This document shows, one piece after another, positions 1 to 7,196 of a stretch of 64,000 bases of DNA. This DNA comes from JBJGXI01 sp045635475 (GTDB taxonomy: Bacteria > Bacillota > Bacilli > Bacillales > Amphibacillaceae): assembly GCF_045635475.1 (NCBI RefSeq), contig NZ_JBJGXI010000005.1:1-64000 (forward strand). Reading direction: 5' to 3'. A program made the translations under genes and the position numbers. Each line of letters starts with the position of its first letter. Position 1 is the stretch's first letter. The notes below the pieces were generated by a model that saw only the letters and a program-made list of their open reading frames with translations, made no database searches and was not told the origin of the DNA.

Positions 1-168
1 ATATAATATTTTATATTTAATTCTAGCAAAAAGATGTGTGGAATCATCAGAGACAGGTAGCTTCTACAGTGGTGGATTATCATTATGATCCCATACTTCT
101 AGAGGATATCTGTCTCTTTGTTGTCATCATCTTAATTGTATTACTACGTTTTAGGAGGCTCATGTCAT
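1..168 (+). promoter_or_regulatory. Structured 5' leader of the cold-shock gene
   Basis: A TATAAT box sits at 2-7, so the transcript would carry an untranslated leader of about 150 nt. AGAGACAG (49-56) is complementary to CTGTCTCT (110-117), giving a long-range stem that encloses smaller hairpins. Cold-shock mRNAs of the cspA family are known to have long, structured, temperature-sensing leaders of about this length. Assigning that role here is inference. The -35 box would lie at or beyond the window edge. Confidence 0.45.
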
Positions 169-369
169 ATGCAAAACGGTGTAGTAAAATGGTTTAACGC
201 AGAAAAAGGGTATGGATTCATCCAAATGGAAGACGGTAAAGACGTATTTGTCCATTACTCTGCTATTAATGAAGAAGGCTTCAAAAATTTAGAAGAAGGT
301 CAACAAGTGTCTTTTGAAGTCATTGACGGCGATCGTGGTCCCCAAGCAGCTAATGTTACAAAACTATAA
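169..369 (+). CDS. Cold-shock protein (CspA/CspD family)
   Basis: This is a 66-residue single OB-fold protein of the usual length for small cytosolic cold-shock RNA/DNA chaperones. The RNA-binding motifs RNP1 (KGYGFI, residues 13-18) and RNP2 (VFVHY, 26-30) are intact. The start is the ATG at 169, 10 nt after AGGAGG (153-158). An upstream in-frame TTG would add an unlikely N-terminal extension and lacks a ribosome binding site. The gene is monocistronic: it has a long leader and ends in a strong terminator. It presumably melts RNA structure at low temperature. Which paralogue (CspB, C or D) it corresponds to cannot be decided here. Confidence 0.95.
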   Translation: MQNGVVKWFNAEKGYGFIQMEDGKDVFVHYSAINEEGFKNLEEGQQVSFEVIDGDRGPQAANVTKL

Positions 370-386
370 ACAACACGTATAATGTT

Positions 387-417
387 GCGGTGGTCAAATT
401 AGATCACCGCTTTTTTT
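387..417 (+). terminator. Rho-independent terminator of csp
   Basis: A 9-bp stem (GCGGTGGTC / GATCACCGC, one G-U pair) with a 6-nt loop is followed by seven T residues. It lies 17 nt after the csp stop codon. Confidence 0.9.
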
Positions 418-529
418 GTTTCATGAAAAATCTTACTTTTACGTAACGGTTGAACACGCTATCTCAGGAGTCTTGCTTTTATTTATAAGTTATTTTCAGG
501 ATATACTATCATAAATCGACGAGATTATG

Positions 530-535
530 TATAAT
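530..535 (+). promoter_or_regulatory. Possible -10 box before the preQ1 riboswitch
   Basis: A consensus TATAAT occurs about 20 nt before the riboswitch aptamer, the distance expected if transcription starts just ahead of it. No convincing -35 hexamer is seen at 17-nt spacing, so this is tentative. Confidence 0.35.
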
Positions 536-555
536 ATCGAATGTTATGTTTTATT

Positions 556-594
556 CGCGGTTCGCAAACTCCCGCGTCACCAAAACTAAGGAGG
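556..594 (+). ncRNA. preQ1-I riboswitch
   Basis: The layout is that of the class I preQ1 aptamer. P1 is CGCGG (556-560) pairing with CCGCG (572-576), closing a loop TTCGCAAACTC. An A-rich tail with AAAACTAAGGAGG (582-594) follows. The tail carries the Shine-Dalgarno sequence AAGGAGG (588-594), so folding of the H-type pseudoknot would hide the ribosome binding site of the next gene. Translational OFF control is therefore likely, as in the compact Thermoanaerobacter-type aptamers. The downstream gene is a queuosine-precursor transporter, which fits the ligand. Confidence 0.9.
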
Positions 595-601
595 AAGTAA
601 A

Positions 602-1300
602 ATGGTAAATGAAGTTTTATGGTTTGGTTTTGCAATTGTTAATTTTGTTCTCATGTTAATCGTCTATCGTATCTTCGGTAAGTCTGGTTTGTTTGTATGG
701 ATTGGTATGTCGACCGTTGTAGCGAATATTCAAGTAGTTAAAACAGTTGAACTATTCGGGTTAACAGCTACATTGGGAAATATTATTTACGGGACAGCTT
801 TCCTGGCAACAGATATTTTAAACGAAAAATACGGTAAAAAGGATGCCAAAAGAGCCGTATGGATGGGATTTGCTTCCCTTATTGTGATGACAATTGTCAT
901 GCAAATGGCGCTGCAATTCCAACCAGGTGAAGACGACATCGCTCAAGGAGCATTGGCAACATTATTTGGACTTGTCCCACGGATTGCGCTAGGTAGTTTA
1001 ATTGCATATATTATTAGTCAATACTTTGATGTGTGGATATATGCAAAGATCAAGAAATTATTTCCAAAACAGCTTTGGTTAAGAAATAATGTTAGTACAA
1101 TGATCAGTCAGCTCTTAGACACTGCAATCTTTTGTTCTATTGCTTTTTTGGGAGAATATCCAATGGATGTTTGGTTGGAAATTTTCATAACGACTTATGT
1201 AATTAAGTTTGTTGTTGCAGCAATTGACACACCATTTTTATATATTGCTAAAAGATTCCCTACGAATGACAACATATCACAACATGAAGTTGCAAAATAA
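602..1300 (+). CDS. ypdP: Queuosine precursor transporter (YhhQ/COG1738 family)
   Basis: A 232-residue integral membrane protein with about six hydrophobic segments, matching the VUT/YhhQ family that imports preQ0 or preQ1 for queuosine modification of tRNA. The conserved stretch GTAFLATDILNEKYGKKDAK typical of the family is present. Its start follows AAGGAGG by 7 nt, and that site belongs to the preQ1-I riboswitch, giving feedback control by the transported compound. The gene appears monocistronic with its own terminator. The name follows the B. subtilis syntenic gene. Family assignment is firm; the exact substrate is inferred from the riboswitch. Confidence 0.92.
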   Translation: MVNEVLWFGFAIVNFVLMLIVYRIFGKSGLFVWIGMSTVVANIQVVKTVELFGLTATLGNIIYGTAFLATDILNEKYGKKDAKRAVWMGFASLIVMTIVMQMALQFQPGEDDIAQGALATLFGLVPRIALGSLIAYIISQYFDVWIYAKIKKLFPKQLWLRNNVSTMISQLLDTAIFCSIAFLGEYPMDVWLEIFITTYVIKFVVAAIDTPFLYIAKRFPTNDNISQHEVAK

Positions 1301-1309
1301 TATTAAAAT

Positions 1310-1348
1310 GGAGAGACAGAAGGTTCTACACTTTCGTCTCTTCTTTTT
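1310..1348 (+). terminator. Terminator of ypdP
   Basis: GGAGAGAC pairs with GTCTCTTC (one wobble) around a loop of about 20 nt, followed by TTTTT. It lies 10 nt past the ypdP stop. Confidence 0.75.
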
Positions 1349-1370
1349 AAACTTCAAAGTTGAAGTAAAA

Positions 1371-1842
1371 TCCGTCGTAAACTGTTGGATGGTGCCTTCA
1401 CCCGCTTCAGAAATACACTTTGCTTTCCGCGGGGGGCTAGTGAGCCTCCTCGCGCATTCGCGCTGCGGGGTCTCACTTACGCCACTAGTCCCGCAGGACA
1501 AGGAAAGCTACGACAGCGATACATCGCACGAAGAAAATTGGGTTTTATTTTCGAGGAGTCAAAGTGTATTTCTTTCGCTAATATAGGTTTTAAACAACTG
1601 ACAAGCAATTTCATGTTGGGTGATTGGAGCTCCAGGCAGTCGACTCCAGCGGGAAAAGCGCGAGCAGAAGATCCACTAAAGAAGCGCTCTTTGCTTCTGA
1701 GTTAGCTGAAGCCGTGCCTGTTTAAAGAAAAACGCTTTAAACTAGCGGAAAGCGATTGCCTGGAGCGGAAATCACGAGCACTACGTTACGCCGGATATTA
1801 GTTATTTTACGCAATGACAACAATCTTTTAGAAAACAGTCTT
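1371..1842. repeat. Large mosaic palindromic repeat, copy A
   Basis: This roughly 470-bp element fills the gap between ypdP and the RNase H-like gene. Its plus strand matches the minus strand of copies B (41.36-41.85 kb) and C (54.98-55.53 kb). The left arm begins TCCGTCGTAA and carries a nested hairpin whose outer stem is GAAATACACTTTG / CAAAGTGTATTTC. The right arm ends in GTAACGTAGTGC-type sequence (reverse strand) and the tail GAAAACAGTCTT. Internal cassettes are listed in the findings. Three overlapping frames in it are open, but these are a by-product of repeat composition and carry no recognisable protein. Confidence 0.9.
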
Positions 1843-1885
1843 AAAAAAATACATGTGGAATATCTTTATCAAAAGGAGGATTAAC

Positions 1886-2275
1886 ATGTTAGAGATTTAT
1901 ACAGATGGTGCAGCAAGCGGAGATCCAGGTCCAAGCGGAGCCGGTATATATATCAAAAAAGGAAACCAACAATATGAGTACATGTTTCCCCTTGGCAACC
2001 TCTCTAATCATGAGGCGGAGTTTTGGGCAGTTATAAAAGCTTTAGAAATATGTAAAAGTGAATTTCCTGGTGAAATACTGTCTTTACGCTCGGATTCAAA
2101 ACTTGTCGTTGACACGATTGAAAAAGCACATACAAAAAACAACAAATTTGCTCCTTTACTAGAGCAAATAAAAACGCTCAGTGAGCAATTCCCCTATTTT
2201 TTTGTGAAATGGATCCCTGAGAAACAAAATAAACAGGCGGACAAATTATCGCGAAGCGCAATACAAAAAACGTAA
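1886..2275 (+). CDS. RNase HI-like protein
   Basis: A 129-residue protein with an RNase H fold. The candidate acidic residues are D7 (in YTDGA), E43/E45 (NHEAEF), D70 (RSDSK) and D119 (ADKLSR), so the DEDD set appears complete. The length fits short Bacillus RNase HI-like proteins such as YpdQ. The start is the ATG at 1886 after AAAAGGAGGA; an upstream in-frame ATG at 1853 has no ribosome binding site. It would cleave the RNA strand of RNA:DNA hybrids, although some short homologues lack detectable activity. It converges tail to tail with the next gene, with no bases between stop codons. Confidence 0.85.
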   Translation: MLEIYTDGAASGDPGPSGAGIYIKKGNQQYEYMFPLGNLSNHEAEFWAVIKALEICKSEFPGEILSLRSDSKLVVDTIEKAHTKNNKFAPLLEQIKTLSEQFPYFFVKWIPEKQNKQADKLSRSAIQKT

Positions 2276-2548
2276 TTACGCAAACCCTTTTCGTTTAAGG
2301 ACAGAATCAGCTTGTCTTCTGTTTTTAACGAAATCTTTTTCCAATAATTCAAGTACACTTAAAAAGAAGCTGCCATCAAACGCACGCTGATACCGAAGTG
2401 TCACTTGTAAGGAAAGGATAATTTTCCATTCAGGCGCTCGAGTTGAATTTTTACCAAAGTAAATAAAATGGACATCTTCATCCGATAATTTAAAACCCCT
2501 TGACCACAAATCTTCAATATAATAAGCTAATTGATTCGAATTATCCAT
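2276..2548 (-). CDS. Conserved hypothetical protein, 90 aa
   Basis: A small soluble protein rich in charged and aromatic residues, without a signal peptide or membrane segment. It begins at an ATG preceded by AGAGGTGG. It resembles short uncharacterised Bacillaceae proteins (possibly DUF6123), but I cannot confirm the family from sequence alone. It is convergent with the RNase HI-like gene and points away from bpsB. No function is assigned. Confidence 0.7.
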   Translation of the reverse strand: MDNSNQLAYYIEDLWSRGFKLSDEDVHFIYFGKNSTRAPEWKIILSLQVTLRYQRAFDGSFFLSVLELLEKDFVKNRRQADSVLKRKGFA

Positions 2549-2671
2549 AGTTGGCCACCTCTATACATTGGCTTCATAAACTAGAAATTTCAAACGGAAT
2601 GTCTGATTTAGCACACATATAAATTAGTATAATAATCAGCACAGCTATTGTCTATACATATACAGGAAAAG

Positions 2672-3190
2672 TTACTTTTCCGTTAATAGAGTAACCAGTC
2701 CATTCTCTTCCGCTGGGATCCTTATTTTTAGCAACACAATGTGAATCAAGGGAAAGATTATGGCAGTTACATAGGAATGGAATAGTAACGGAATAAAAAA
2801 TAGTTCTAGTCCGACAATAACATAATTGGGGTGCTTTATCCATCGGTATGGCCCTCTATTCCTTAACGTTGCACCAGGTAAGATTAGTATTTTGGTGTTC
2901 CAAAACCTTCCTAATGAACCTATACACCATACTCTCATCACTTGTAGAAAAACGAAAACTAAAAACAATATTGGCTGAAACACAAGCGCTGCTTCGTGCT
3001 TGAATATAATTTCTAACCACAATGAAACAAAAAACAAGCTATGCGCTAAAATAAACCATTTATAATGATCTTTTCCTAGCTCTACAGCTCCTCTATCTCT
3101 CATCCATTGCTCGTTTTTTCTTGCAATTACTAATTCAATAATCCGCTGAAAAATTAAGAAACTGAAGAGTATTTGTATCCAAATGGGCAT
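2672..3190 (-). CDS. bpsB: Isoprenylcysteine methyltransferase-like enzyme BpsB
   Basis: A 172-residue membrane protein of the ICMT family with four to five hydrophobic segments and the motif RGPYRWIKHPNY (residues 112-123), which binds S-adenosylmethionine in this family. It starts directly after the bpsA stop codon, so the two are translationally coupled. In B. subtilis BpsB (YpbQ) O-methylates the alkylpyrones made by BpsA. By family and position the same membrane-lipid modification is expected here. Confidence 0.9.
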   Translation of the reverse strand: MPIWIQILFSFLIFQRIIELVIARKNEQWMRDRGAVELGKDHYKWFILAHSLFFVSLWLEIIFKHEAALVFQPILFLVFVFLQVMRVWCIGSLGRFWNTKILILPGATLRNRGPYRWIKHPNYVIVGLELFFIPLLFHSYVTAIIFPLIHIVLLKIRIPAEENGLVTLLTEK

Positions 3191-4276
3191 TTATATCCAC
3201 TCCAAGCTAACTAATTCTGAACTAAACCCTGGACCAAGGGAAGCAAGCATACTCTTATCTCCCTGTTTTCTTTGTTCTGACATCCACGCTTTTAATACGT
3301 AAAGTACTGTAGGGGAAGACATATTGCCATGATTTTTTAATGTTTCATATGAATGGTAAAATACATTGCTAGTCACATTAAGTACGCGTTCAAATGCTTC
3401 AAGTACCTTTTTTCCTCCCGGATGTGCCACAATAAAAGGCAAATCATCTACAGTAAGCTGTTGCTCTTTCAGGAAATCAAATACATGTTGCTTCCAAAAT
3501 GTTTCGACTAGATGAGGAATGCTCTTCGCAAATACAACTTCAAAACCATCATTCGTAATGTCCCATCCCATTACATCTAAGGTTTGTTTTTTAATACGTG
3601 AGCTCGTTCGCTGGACCATAGGTGACATATGATTACAAAGTTTCAAAAGACTCGACTCATTTCCAACCATTAAAGCTGCTGCAATACCGTCTCCAAACAA
3701 AGCTGTACCAATAAAATTACTTTTTTTATGATCATCCTTTTGAAACGTTAAACTACACAATTCAACACAGACAACTAACGCAGTTTTATCTGGGTTACTC
3801 GTTAACCAGTCATGTGCTCTAGCTATGCCACTAGCACCACCCGCGCATCCAAGTCCCCATAAAGGAATACGAACAACGTCCTCACGAAAATTAAGCATAT
3901 TAATGATATGTGCATCGATTGAAGGTGTTGAGATCCCTGTACTTGAAACGAAAATAATGCAATCAATCTTATTATAATCGATTGGTTCAGATAAAAACGA
4001 TTTATCTGTTAAACAAGCATCGATCGCTTGGATACTATGTTCGATTGCTTCTTGTTGATAAAATGCATTTCGCTTTTGAAAGCTATGATTTACTGTGAAC
4101 CAATCCTTAGGAACAACAAACTGCCGATTTTCTATTGCAGCATTTTCAAATACTGGTAACAGGCGTGATATCTCTCGTTCAGACCGTGGAAAGATATTTC
4201 TAACAAACTCTTTTATTTCAGACTGAGCTAACTCAAATTGTGGGATACTAGTCGCCACCGAACAAATATAGGACAT
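3191..4276 (-). CDS. bpsA: Type III polyketide synthase BpsA (alkylpyrone synthase)
   Basis: A 361-residue chalcone synthase-like enzyme. The Cys-His-Asn triad is visible: Cys144 in GLGCAGG, His285 in VAHPGG and Asn318 in HGNMSS. The C-terminal GPGF loop is also present. It condenses long-chain acyl-CoA with malonyl/methylmalonyl-CoA into triketide pyrones. I chose the ATG at 4276, 8 nt after AAAGGTG, over a TTG two codons upstream. It is the first gene of a two-gene operon with bpsB. Confidence 0.92.
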   Translation of the reverse strand: MSYICSVATSIPQFELAQSEIKEFVRNIFPRSEREISRLLPVFENAAIENRQFVVPKDWFTVNHSFQKRNAFYQQEAIEHSIQAIDACLTDKSFLSEPIDYNKIDCIIFVSSTGISTPSIDAHIINMLNFREDVVRIPLWGLGCAGGASGIARAHDWLTSNPDKTALVVCVELCSLTFQKDDHKKSNFIGTALFGDGIAAALMVGNESSLLKLCNHMSPMVQRTSSRIKKQTLDVMGWDITNDGFEVVFAKSIPHLVETFWKQHVFDFLKEQQLTVDDLPFIVAHPGGKKVLEAFERVLNVTSNVFYHSYETLKNHGNMSSPTVLYVLKAWMSEQRKQGDKSMLASLGPGFSSELVSLEWI

Positions 4277-4434
4277 ATGCAATACACCTTTTTTAAGCTA
4301 GTATGTGCCAAACACTCATATTTATTACGTTCTTCGGTAACTTACGGGATATGAATCATCCAAAACTGGATTATTTTTTATAGAAATATATCGCTATTTT
4401 AGTGAATAATACAGTGTACGAGGAGGGGTTTCCA

Positions 4435-4578
4435 ATGAATACCCAGTGCTTTTATTGTGACGACGCAATTACCGGCAAAGCTATTCGCCACATTAGTTTT
4501 TTTCATAACGAAAATGATCGCGAAGAAACCTTATGCCCTGACTGTTATAAGGAATGGCTAGAAGGAAATAAAGACTGA
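4435..4578 (+). CDS. Small zinc-ribbon-like protein, 47 aa
   Basis: A short frame starting 7 nt after AGGAGGGG, encoding 47 residues. Two CxxC pairs (CFYC near the N terminus and CPDC near residue 36) are arranged as in a zinc ribbon. The segment between them is charged and His-containing. It is transcribed divergently from bpsA. The strong ribosome binding site and the paired cysteines make it a credible gene. Its function is unknown; Zn binding and nucleic-acid or protein contact are inference. Confidence 0.75.
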   Translation: MNTQCFYCDDAITGKAIRHISFFHNENDREETLCPDCYKEWLEGNKD

Positions 4579-4589
4579 TTGAAAAGAAC

Positions 4590-4632
4590 AAAAAAGATAC
4601 CACAATGAACTATTACGTGTATTGTGGTATCG
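4590..4632 (-). terminator. Terminator of cvfB
   Basis: An 11-bp perfect stem (GATACCACAAT / ATTGTGGTATC, 4596-4606 and 4621-4631) is followed on the minus strand by TTTTTT. It lies 13 nt beyond the cvfB stop and may also slow transcription arriving from the zinc-ribbon gene. Confidence 0.85.
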
Positions 4633-4644
4633 CTTATAAAAGTG

Positions 4645-5502
4645 TTAATGTTTCAAATATGTCTTCCCATCTTTTTGTTCAATCTTGCCTTCTTTCATTA
4701 ATTTTCCTAGCGCCCGTTTAAATGCCGCTTTGCTAATCTTAAACGTAGCATCAATATCTGCTGGAGAGCTTTTATCGGTAAATGGAATAACACCATCATG
4801 ATCTTCTAAGTACGTAAGGATTTCATCTGCATCCTCCACCATACCAACTTGCTTCAATGGTCTTAATGATACATTAATCGTACCATCTTCTTTGATATCA
4901 ATTACTCTACCTTTGACCCATTCACCAAGTCTAGGTTCCTCTTTGCGTTCTGAGTTGTGAATAAAACCACGATACCCCTCTTCTGTTAATATAACAGAGC
5001 CTTCTCTGTCTGTTCGATAAATACGTCCGCTAATTGGCTTATGATTAATATCCTGTGGAGCCGTTTCCCACTCTCCTTCAAAAACACCTTCCGTAATCGG
5101 TTTTGCAATCATTTTATCTTGCTTGTCTTTGTCCAACGTAACGTATAGCATGTCTCCTACTTGGGGCCAAACACGTTCAATTTTGGGTAAATCGTCAATT
5201 GAAACAAGAAAATCTCTGGCCAAACCAATTTTTACAAATACACCTAAATCTTTAACAACCTCAACGACCTCTGCCCAATCATACGTGTCAGCACGCACAG
5301 TTGGAATCGTCATTGATGCAACAACCTGCCCCTTTTTGTCTTGATAAAGAAACACTTTAACTTGTTGTCCCTCTTCTAGGTCAGCAGTTATTTCATTTTT
5401 ATGAAGCAATACATCACTCGCTTCTTTTTGTAATACATACCCTGTATCTATTTTTCTTAATACTGTTAACGTATGTACAAAACCTACATCTAATTTTTCC
5501 AT
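4645..5502 (-). CDS. cvfB: CvfB-family S1-like RNA-binding protein
   Basis: 285 residues of tandem S1-type OB folds with a C-terminal winged-helix part (the SKAAFKRALGKLMKEGKIE region), the arrangement of CvfB/YitL. A characteristic stretch IYRTDREGSVILTEEGYRG lies about 160 residues in. Staphylococcal CvfB binds RNA and affects virulence-factor expression; in Bacillus its role is poorly defined. It starts at ATG after AGAAGGA. It is followed by a strong terminator and preceded at 36 nt by the dehydrogenase gene on the same strand. Confidence 0.9.
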   Translation of the reverse strand: MEKLDVGFVHTLTVLRKIDTGYVLQKEASDVLLHKNEITADLEEGQQVKVFLYQDKKGQVVASMTIPTVRADTYDWAEVVEVVKDLGVFVKIGLARDFLVSIDDLPKIERVWPQVGDMLYVTLDKDKQDKMIAKPITEGVFEGEWETAPQDINHKPISGRIYRTDREGSVILTEEGYRGFIHNSERKEEPRLGEWVKGRVIDIKEDGTINVSLRPLKQVGMVEDADEILTYLEDHDGVIPFTDKSSPADIDATFKISKAAFKRALGKLMKEGKIEQKDGKTYLKH

Positions 5503-5538
5503 TAATATCCTTCTTTCTAGTTCAAAACTCTAGTTTGA

Positions 5539-6339
5539 TTAGAACCCATAAATTGTCATGCCACCATCTACAAACAATGTTTGTCCAGTTATGTAGTTAC
5601 TAGCATCTGACGCTAAGAAAACAGCCGTACCTGCCAATTCTTCTAATTTTCCAATCCGCTTTAAAGATGTGCGGTACAAAATTTCTTGAACATATTGGTC
5701 GTCTTTTAGCAATTCTTCTGTAAGCGCAGTTGGAAAATACCAAGGGCCAATCGCATTTACATTTATACCATACTTTCCCCACTCAAGCGCTAAATTTTTC
5801 GTCATTTGAATGATCGCACTCTTAGTCATAGCATAAACAACACCCGTTCTTAATGCAACATGACCACCTACAGATGATACATTTATTATTTTTCCAGTTC
5901 CACTTTCTTTCATTCGTTTTGCGGCGGCTTGTGCTAAGAAAAAGGAGCATTTCATGTTAACATCGATAATTTCACTCCATTCCGCTTCTGTAACATTCAG
6001 TGCTTCACTTCTAATATTAATTCCCGCATTGTTCACCCATATATGAATTGGACGAGCACCTATTAACCGATCCAATTCATTAATTATATAAGCATAATCT
6101 TTTATATCACTGCAAATTGTATAAGCTTTGCTGCCAAATGATTCCACTTCTGATTTCACTTTTGATAAGTCAGATTCGGTCCTTGAAATAAGCACAACAT
6201 CAGCACCGGCTACTGCAAATGCTAGTGCAATTGCTCGTCCAATTGCTCGTCCAATCCCTTTTGTTGCCCCTGTAATAACCGCTAATTTTTCGTCTAGTGT
6301 AAAGCTTGGTAGATACAATCTTAAACTTCCCTTCTTCAT
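5539..6339 (-). CDS. Short-chain dehydrogenase/reductase with a duplicated tetrapeptide in the cofactor helix
   Basis: A classical SDR. It shows the cofactor motif TGATKGIG (residues 23-30), NNAG, catalytic Ser156, and Tyr169/Lys173 in YAMTK, and ends DGGMTIYGF. It resembles gluconate 5-dehydrogenase and related sugar-acid SDRs, but the substrate is uncertain. Right after GIG the tetrapeptide GRAI occurs twice, encoded by a perfect 12-bp tandem duplication at 6228-6251. This lengthens the helix that holds the dinucleotide phosphates, and activity is uncertain. The start is unclear: ATG 6339 lacks a clear ribosome binding site, whereas TTG 6318 follows AAGAAGGGAAG and would give the typical N terminus YLPSF. 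Confidence 0.85.
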   Translation of the reverse strand: MKKGSLRLYLPSFTLDEKLAVITGATKGIGRAIGRAIALAFAVAGADVVLISRTESDLSKVKSEVESFGSKAYTICSDIKDYAYIINELDRLIGARPIHIWVNNAGINIRSEALNVTEAEWSEIIDVNMKCSFFLAQAAAKRMKESGTGKIINVSSVGGHVALRTGVVYAMTKSAIIQMTKNLALEWGKYGINVNAIGPWYFPTALTEELLKDDQYVQEILYRTSLKRIGKLEELAGTAVFLASDASNYITGQTLFVDGGMTIYGF

Positions 6340-6461
6340 ATAAAATTTTCGCAATTATTTCACTATTATAACATTTTTAAAACCTATTTACTTTTTTCTC
6401 AAACAGGAATAGAATTCATGGGTGAAACTATTATACAAAAGTACAAGGGGGAAACAAACCA

Positions 6462-7046
6462 ATGAAACAATTTCTATTAGCATTTGGGTTAATTTTCGTT
6501 CTAGTCGTAGCAGGTTGCTCCCAAGAGGATGAAACACCTGATACAAACACAAACGACAACCAAGAAACAGAAGGTCAAGAAAATGCAGGACAAGAAGAAA
6601 ATGCAGAAGAAAATGCAGAAGATCAAGAAGCAAGTGAGCAAGAAGTAAAAACTGCTTTACTTGACACGCAGCTTGAACTTGCTGAATTAGTTTCACCTTA
6701 CCAACAAGCAGTAAATACATACCAAGGTCTACTTGGTGATGAAGAAGCTGCAGCTGAAGACGTTGAAGCAGCTAAAGAAGCAGCTCTAACTGCTGCGACT
6801 GATGCACAAACTGCACTTGAAGGCTTTGAAGTTAATGCTGATCTTCCAACCGAAAAAAGTGAACAACTTAATGGAGCGCTAGATTCTCTAGTAGCATACT
6901 ACGGTGAAGTTCAAACTACGATCGAAGCAGGAGAAACTGATTTTGCAACTGCACAAACAAAGTGGGATGAATTCCAAGCTTCAATTGCAACTATTTATGA
7001 AGAAGTTGGTCTAATCGTACCAGATATGGCAGCTGTATTAGGTTAA
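6462..7046 (+). CDS. Acidic lipoprotein of unknown function
   Basis: A 194-residue protein with a lipoprotein signal: a hydrophobic stretch to residue 17, then lipobox VAGC with Cys19 as the lipidation site. Residues 20-60 form a Glu/Asn/Gln/Asp-rich low-complexity linker. The rest (60-194) is predicted helical, also acidic, with an Ala/Glu-rich section. It should be anchored to the outer face of the membrane, with the helical domain held off by the linker. It has an AGGGGGA ribosome binding site, stands alone, and ends in a perfect terminator. I do not recognise the family. Confidence 0.85.
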   Translation: MKQFLLAFGLIFVLVVAGCSQEDETPDTNTNDNQETEGQENAGQEENAEENAEDQEASEQEVKTALLDTQLELAELVSPYQQAVNTYQGLLGDEEAAAEDVEAAKEAALTAATDAQTALEGFEVNADLPTEKSEQLNGALDSLVAYYGEVQTTIEAGETDFATAQTKWDEFQASIATIYEEVGLIVPDMAAVLG

Positions 7047-7054
7047 TATTTGAA

Positions 7055-7091
7055 AGAAGGCTCTAGGAATCCCCTAGAGCCTTCTTTTTAA
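7055..7091 (+). terminator. Terminator of the lipoprotein gene
   Basis: A perfect 13-bp stem (AGAAGGCTCTAGG / CCTAGAGCCTTCT) with a 5-nt loop, followed by a T tract. Confidence 0.92.
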
Positions 7092-7196
7092 TATCTGAGT
7101 TACTTTGATCATACCTGGCACATCAGTTACCAACTGCTTACTTTGGAAAGATTCATCCAACTATATGCGGACAGTAATGATCAAATTGGCTACTGC

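Noticed and set aside
1209..1705. Three overlapping open frames on both strands after ypdP
   Set aside because: They lie in repeat copy A, lack ribosome binding sites and read as the typical false peptides of this repeat; similar frames appear in copies B and C.
1371..1842. Possible CRISPR array or insertion sequence
   Set aside because: The repeats are nested inverted repeats without regular spacing, and no cas or transposase gene is present.
6388..6720. Leucine-rich minus-strand frame of 110 codons
   Set aside because: Complement of the Glu/Gln-rich lipoprotein linker; composition artefact.
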